Assembly (NCBI GenBank): GCA_965263325.1
Contig: CBDHGY010000002.1
Location: 2,852,001 to 2,916,000 of the forward strand
DNA length: 64,000 nucleotides
Direction: 5' to 3'
Origin: CBDHGY01 sp965263325
Lineage (GTDB): Bacteria > Pseudomonadota > Alphaproteobacteria > Caulobacterales > Hyphomonadaceae
Under the pieces are notes generated by a model. It made no database searches, was not told the DNA's origin, and saw nothing but the letters and a program-made list of their open reading frames with translations. Made by a program: the position numbers and the translations under genes. This document shows positions 60,148-64,000 of this stretch, one piece after another (positions within the stretch are counted from its first letter, which is position 1; every line of letters begins with the position of its first letter).

Positions 60148-62861
60148 TTAATCCGGGGGCGCTTGCAGATACACTAGAAGCAACGCTCAATCGCGCTTGC
60201 GAACTTGCGCCGTATCTAAAGCGCTTGATGGTAACAAGCGAAGACACAAACTCATTCTATATAAAAAGCGGCGATGCTCAAAAATGGTTTGAGGCGGCGC
60301 TATCTGTTCTCAAAGCGGGACCTGAATCAGATTCATTTGAATCTGTCATGCCGTGGCTGCGCCGGGCTAAACGCGATGCGCATCTCGCAATCGCCGCAGG
60401 GGATTTGTCCGGCCAGCTCACGCAATCTGATGTGACGCAAGCGATCACTGATTTCGCTGATACCGCTGTTAATATGGCCTTGGAAGCAGCGCTTCAGGCA
60501 CGCGGCGTCTCTGGAGATGGCCTGTTCATCATCGCGTTAGGCAAGATGGGGGCAGGGGAGCTCAATTACTCTTCCGATATCGACATCGTTGCCTTGTATG
60601 ATCCGGATATTTTTGACGGCGGTGAGCGCAGCAAGGGCGATGCTGCCATGCGCGTCGTTCAGGATATGACGCGGATTTTGGAGGAGCGCACGGGCGATGG
60701 TTATGTGTTCCGGGTCGATTTGCGACTGCGCCCGGATCCCAGCTCCACACCTGCCTGCGTTTCGACGCATATGGCCGAGACCTATTATGAAAGTGTCGGC
60801 CAGAATTGGGAGCGGATGGTCTGGATCAAAGCGCGTGCCTGCGCTGGCGACATGAATGCGGCTGCGCGCTTCGTCGAGTTGATGCAGCCTTTCGTCTGGC
60901 GCCGGCATCTTGATTATTGGGCGATCGGCGACATTCACGCGATCAAACGAATGGTCAATGCCAAAGTGGGTGACCCGTCTCTGGCGGATCCATCAGCGGA
61001 TGTGAAGCTCGGTCCCGGCGGTATCCGTGAAATTGAGTTCTTCGCACAGACCCAGCAGCTGATACTTGGCGGCCGTAATCCGAAACTGCGGGCACGCGGA
61101 ACGATTGATGCTCTCACAGCTCTTGCAGGCGAAGGCATCATTGAACCTTCCACCGCGGAGCATCTGACGCACGCCTATCATGCACTCCGCGCCGTGGAGC
61201 ATCGCATTCAGATGCTCAACGACCAGCAAACTCATACATTGCCAAAAGATGATGTTGAGCGCGCCGCCGTGGCAGCCTTGATGAATGCGGGTGATCTTGC
61301 GCGGTTTGATGCAGACCTCCTCAAAGTCCGCCAATCCGTGCATGCGATCTATAGCGAGCTATTTGCAGATGAAGAGCGCCGCACAGCAGAAGCGATTTCC
61401 GGAAATCTCGTCTTCACCGGCGTTGATGATGATCCGGGTACGGTCCAAACGCTTCAGGATATGGGATTTTCGAACCCATCTCGCGTGATCGAGACAATTC
61501 GGAAATGGCACCGTGGTCGCACACCTGCAACCCGCACGTCGCGGGGGCGTGGTTTGCTAACCGCATTGCTGCCTCAGATCCTGACGAAAATGTCCGAATC
61601 CGGTGAGGCGGACGCAGCTTTCCAACGTTTCACAACATTCTTAGAGCAATTGCCGTCAGGTGTGCAAACGCTGGCCATGTTGCTTGCCGAGCCTGACTTG
61701 CTGGAGGATCTCGTCTCAACATTAGGGATTGCGCCGCAGCTCGCGATTACACTTGGCAGAAAGCCCGTTCTTCTTGAAGCATTGGTAGAAGGCAGCGCCG
61801 TGACAGCGCTTGAAATTGCGTCAGCGGCAAATTTCGAAGAAGCCATGGATGCTGCGCGAAGATATTACCGGGATCAGTCTTTCCTGATTGGTCATCGTTT
61901 GTTGCATGGCCGGTTAAATGCGGCCGATGCCGGTACGGCGCTTTCAAATCTTGCCGATGAATTGATTGGCGCGATGGCAAATGCTGCAGAGCAAGAGACA
62001 GAACGACGCTTCGGACCAATTCCAGGCGCATATATCGTGGCAGCTTTGGGAAAGCTGGGAGGTCAGGAACTCTCCGCGACAAGCGATCTCGATCTCATCG
62101 TGATTTATGATGCACCAAACGCTGAAGCCCCTCAGCCCTGGTTCACAAAATTTACGCAGCGCCTGATCACAGCGCTTTCGGTGCCGACCGGGCAGGGGGC
62201 TCTGTATGAGGTCGATATGCGTCTGCGTCCATCTGGCAATTCCGGGCCCGTTGCGACAAGTTATGCGTCGTTTCAGCGATATCATGCAGATCAATCCTGG
62301 ACGTGGGAGCATATGGCGCTGACGCGGCTTCGCCCGGTGGCTGGGGATGCAGAGCTGCAATCAAGGGTCAGCGAACTAACGCGGCAGATCCTATCCAGAA
62401 CGGGTGACGAGAAAGATATTCTTGCCGACATTCTCAGCATGCGTCAGCGGCTCGCTAAGGAAAAGCCGAGCACTGATTTATGGGAACTGAAAACAGCACC
62501 CGGCGGCCTTTTGGATGTAGAATTTGTAACCCAGCAGGCTTTGCTGCTCAGAGGAAATGATGCCCTGCAACCACATACACATGTGGCGCTTGAAGATTTA
62601 GCAGCTAGCGGAGATTTTCCCGCAGAGGATGCGCGCACGCTCTTGAATGCACTTCATATTCTTCAATGTTTACAGCAAGTTCTCCGCATCGCGGTGAGCG
62701 GAAAATTCGACCCGGAGACGGCCTCAACTGGCCTGAAATCGCGTATTGCCAGGGCCATCGGAGCCTCCACGTTCAGCGAGGCTTCAGACCGTCTCGCACA
62801 AGCTAAACAGCAAGCTGCAAACATCCGCTGCAAATATATTGGAGGATTGGCGACGGATTGA
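60144..62861 (+). CDS. glnE: Bifunctional glutamine synthetase adenylyltransferase/adenylyl-removing enzyme
   Basis: 905 residues from a GTG overlapping the kinase stop. Two nucleotidyltransferase domains are visible: IALGKMGAGELNYSSDIDIV near residue 130 (de-adenylylation half) and ALGKLGGQELSATSDLDLIV near residue 635 (adenylylation half), each with its metal-binding DxD, plus helical GlnD/PII-UTase-type domains after each. It tunes glutamine synthetase in response to nitrogen through PII. Cotranscription with an envelope-stress two-component system is odd but appears tight. Confidence 0.96.
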   Translation: MINPGALADTLEATLNRACELAPYLKRLMVTSEDTNSFYIKSGDAQKWFEAALSVLKAGPESDSFESVMPWLRRAKRDAHLAIAAGDLSGQLTQSDVTQAITDFADTAVNMALEAALQARGVSGDGLFIIALGKMGAGELNYSSDIDIVALYDPDIFDGGERSKGDAAMRVVQDMTRILEERTGDGYVFRVDLRLRPDPSSTPACVSTHMAETYYESVGQNWERMVWIKARACAGDMNAAARFVELMQPFVWRRHLDYWAIGDIHAIKRMVNAKVGDPSLADPSADVKLGPGGIREIEFFAQTQQLILGGRNPKLRARGTIDALTALAGEGIIEPSTAEHLTHAYHALRAVEHRIQMLNDQQTHTLPKDDVERAAVAALMNAGDLARFDADLLKVRQSVHAIYSELFADEERRTAEAISGNLVFTGVDDDPGTVQTLQDMGFSNPSRVIETIRKWHRGRTPATRTSRGRGLLTALLPQILTKMSESGEADAAFQRFTTFLEQLPSGVQTLAMLLAEPDLLEDLVSTLGIAPQLAITLGRKPVLLEALVEGSAVTALEIASAANFEEAMDAARRYYRDQSFLIGHRLLHGRLNAADAGTALSNLADELIGAMANAAEQETERRFGPIPGAYIVAALGKLGGQELSATSDLDLIVIYDAPNAEAPQPWFTKFTQRLITALSVPTGQGALYEVDMRLRPSGNSGPVATSYASFQRYHADQSWTWEHMALTRLRPVAGDAELQSRVSELTRQILSRTGDEKDILADILSMRQRLAKEKPSTDLWELKTAPGGLLDVEFVTQQALLLRGNDALQPHTHVALEDLAASGDFPAEDARTLLNALHILQCLQQVLRIAVSGKFDPETASTGLKSRIARAIGASTFSEASDRLAQAKQQAANIRCKYIGGLATD

Positions 62862-62913
62862 TGTGAGCTGATGCGTTGTAACTGCAACGATCCAACAACA
62901 AAGGAACTTACAC

Positions 62914-63444
62914 ATGAAACGCTCACTCATCGCGACCATTGCTGCAGCCGGCCTGATCGGCCTTGGTGCCGGCACATTTGCGATCGCTGAAGGTCACAAA
63001 GGAAAGCACGGCAAGAAAGCTGAGCGTCATGCTGAAATGCTGCAACAGTTTGATGCAAACGGTGACGGCAAGCTTGATGAAACAGAACGCGAAGCCGCCC
63101 GTCTCGCAAAGTTTGCTGAAATCGACGCCGATGGCAGCGGGTCTCTCACCGAGGAAGAAATCATTGCCCATCGCACAGCGAAGATGACTGAGCGCACAAG
63201 CGCCCACTTTGCTGAGCATGACACCGATGGCAGCGGCACGATTTCGATCGAGGAATTCGAAGCGGCCCATCAGGCGCGCAAGACGAAAATGAAAGAACAT
63301 CGTGAAGCTCGCAAAGCTGAAATGCTTGAGAAGTTTGATGCCGATGGTGACGGCGAACTTAGCCGCGAAGAGCGCAAGGCTGCCCGCGATGCCGGATATG
63401 GCCGCAAGGGCATGCGTCCAGACGGCCCGCCGCCTGCTGAATAA
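62914..63444 (+). CDS. Periplasmic EF-hand protein
   Basis: 176 residues with a signal peptide ending FAIAEG, then four EF-hand loops: DANGDGKLDETE, DADGSGSLTEEE, DTDGSGTISIEE and DADGDGELSREE, spaced by Lys/Arg/Glu-rich helices. It should bind calcium in the periplasm. The C-terminus is Pro-rich. An ECF sigma gene follows 120 bases later, past two hairpins. Confidence 0.88.
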   Translation: MKRSLIATIAAAGLIGLGAGTFAIAEGHKGKHGKKAERHAEMLQQFDANGDGKLDETEREAARLAKFAEIDADGSGSLTEEEIIAHRTAKMTERTSAHFAEHDTDGSGTISIEEFEAAHQARKTKMKEHREARKAEMLEKFDADGDGELSREERKAARDAGYGRKGMRPDGPPPAE

Positions 63445-63540
63445 AGCAACGATTGCCCGCCCTGCTGATCGTTGCTGACCGAAAGCTCGGGGGAAGTGTT
63501 TTTTTCTCCCTACCCCTCGATGGACCTTCCTCCGAGCTTT
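63445..63540 (+). terminator. Two inverted repeats after the EF-hand gene
   Basis: AGCAACGAT (63445-63453) pairs with ATCGTTGCT (63468-63476), and GAAAGCTCGG (63481-63490) with CCGAGCTTTC (63531-63540). The first could be a terminator, while the second spans a T-run within its loop. They separate the EF-hand and sigma genes. Confidence 0.55.
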
Positions 63541-63563
63541 CAAATCAGTTTACGCCCTAATTG

Positions 63564-64000
63564 ATGTCATATGCGTCTGAAGCTGACTTGATTGCCCGCG
63601 CTGCTGCGGGCGATGCGCGTGCTGTGCAGACGCTTGTGAACACCCATATGCCGCGTGTTTATGCTCTTGCCCGGCGTACACTGTCTCAGGACCAGGAAGC
63701 CGAAGATGTCACGCAAGAGGCATTTCTGCGCGCCTGGAAAGCGCTGCCAGAATGGGAGCCGCGCGCAAAATTCTCGACATGGCTACACCGGGTGACGCTA
63801 AATCTCTGCCGTGACCGATTGCGGAAAAAACGAGAAACGGTGATGGATGAGCCACCCGAAATGGTGGATACAGGGCTCCGTCCAGATCAACAATTGACGC
63901 GTCTGCAAACCAATTCAGCTCTGCAGGACGCAATAAATGCGCTGCCTGAGCGCCAACGCGAAGCCATAACACTTTGTAGTTTGCAGGAATTATCGAACAT
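63564..64000 (+). CDS. ECF-type sigma factor, 3' end cut by window edge
   Basis: Opens at ATG 63564 and stays open to the window edge (145 codons). Region 2 (DLIARAAAGDARAVQTLVNTH...EAEDVTQEAFLRAWKALPEWEPRAKFSTWLHRV) and the beginning of region 4 (ALPERQREAITL) are clear. It is a region-2-plus-4 sigma as found in stress or metal responses. An anti-sigma gene would be expected downstream, outside the window. Confidence 0.88.
   Translation, partial: MSYASEADLIARAAAGDARAVQTLVNTHMPRVYALARRTLSQDQEAEDVTQEAFLRAWKALPEWEPRAKFSTWLHRVTLNLCRDRLRKKRETVMDEPPEMVDTGLRPDQQLTRLQTNSALQDAINALPERQREAITLCSLQELSN

Noticed and set aside
1..64000. CRISPR arrays, rRNA and tRNA genes
   Set aside because: I looked for regularly spaced repeats, rRNA landmarks and tRNA cloverleaf ends in the gaps and saw none, though a covariance-model search was not possible.

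Overview
The window looks like a chromosomal segment of an alphaproteobacterium, most likely of the Hyphomonadaceae/Caulobacterales group. The clues are a bactofilin, a Caulobacter-type TonB-dependent receptor with its own ECF sigma/FecR pair, a complete mreBCD-mrdA-rodA shape operon, a HisKA kinase of the PAS/PdhS type next to pepN, a degP-response regulator-kinase-glnE operon, and remains of an alphaproteobacterial gene transfer agent (GTA). The assignment rests on gene content only.

Layout. 1-6.2 kb: end of an unknown gene, a GH25 lysozyme-like lipoprotein, an EamA exporter, a bactofilin, then a DUF885 lipoprotein, a short-chain dehydrogenase and an ExbD-like small lipoprotein in tandem. 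6.2-7.65 kb is mostly non-coding and holds a decayed IS6-type transposase. 7.7-10.4 kb: glycerophosphodiesterase and purple-acid-phosphatase-like lipoprotein/exported enzyme. 10.6-15.4 kb: TonB receptor with STN domain, FecR-type anti-sigma and ECF sigma, all on the minus strand, a surface-signalling uptake module. 16.1-19.1 kb: a large RTX/PPC/beta-propeller secreted protein with three C-terminal 105-residue repeats. 20.1-21.8 kb: leuA behind a leucine-rich leader peptide. 22.1-27.9 kb: mreB, mreC, mreD, mrdA (PBP2), rodA.

28-37.8 kb: amino-acid/Na+ symporter, prolyl aminopeptidase, small lipoprotein, thioesterase, a lipocalin-like protein, and a minus-strand operon of nitroreductase, MarR regulator, galT and galK behind a doubled palindromic operator. 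37.8-46.5 kb: PBP1a-like transglycosylase/transpeptidase, small unknown proteins, a coiled-coil protein, a PAS sensor kinase and aminopeptidase N. 46.6-49.7 kb: VanZ-like protein, conserved unknowns and a metallo-beta-lactamase-fold hydrolase. 49.8-51.6 kb: a GTA portal gene head joined to the tail of the GTA host-specificity (gp15) gene, the scar of a deleted GTA cluster. 51.7-64 kb: DnaJ-like protein, PepSY protein plus two-component system, hydrolase-OsmC fusion, degP, second two-component system, glnE, EF-hand protein, and the start of an ECF sigma gene cut by the window edge.

Most notable patterns beyond ordinary genes: (1) a three-site DNA module, TCGGATA-N10-TATCCGA-N58-TATCCGA, present twice with identical spacing 43 kb apart, each upstream of a tiny reading frame; (2) the GTA deletion scar; (3) the leuA leader peptide; (4) a MarR operator made of two inverted repeats set 21 bp apart; (5) RTX repeats in which the first and third copies are nearly identical while the middle one has diverged. 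No rRNA, tRNA or CRISPR array was recognised.
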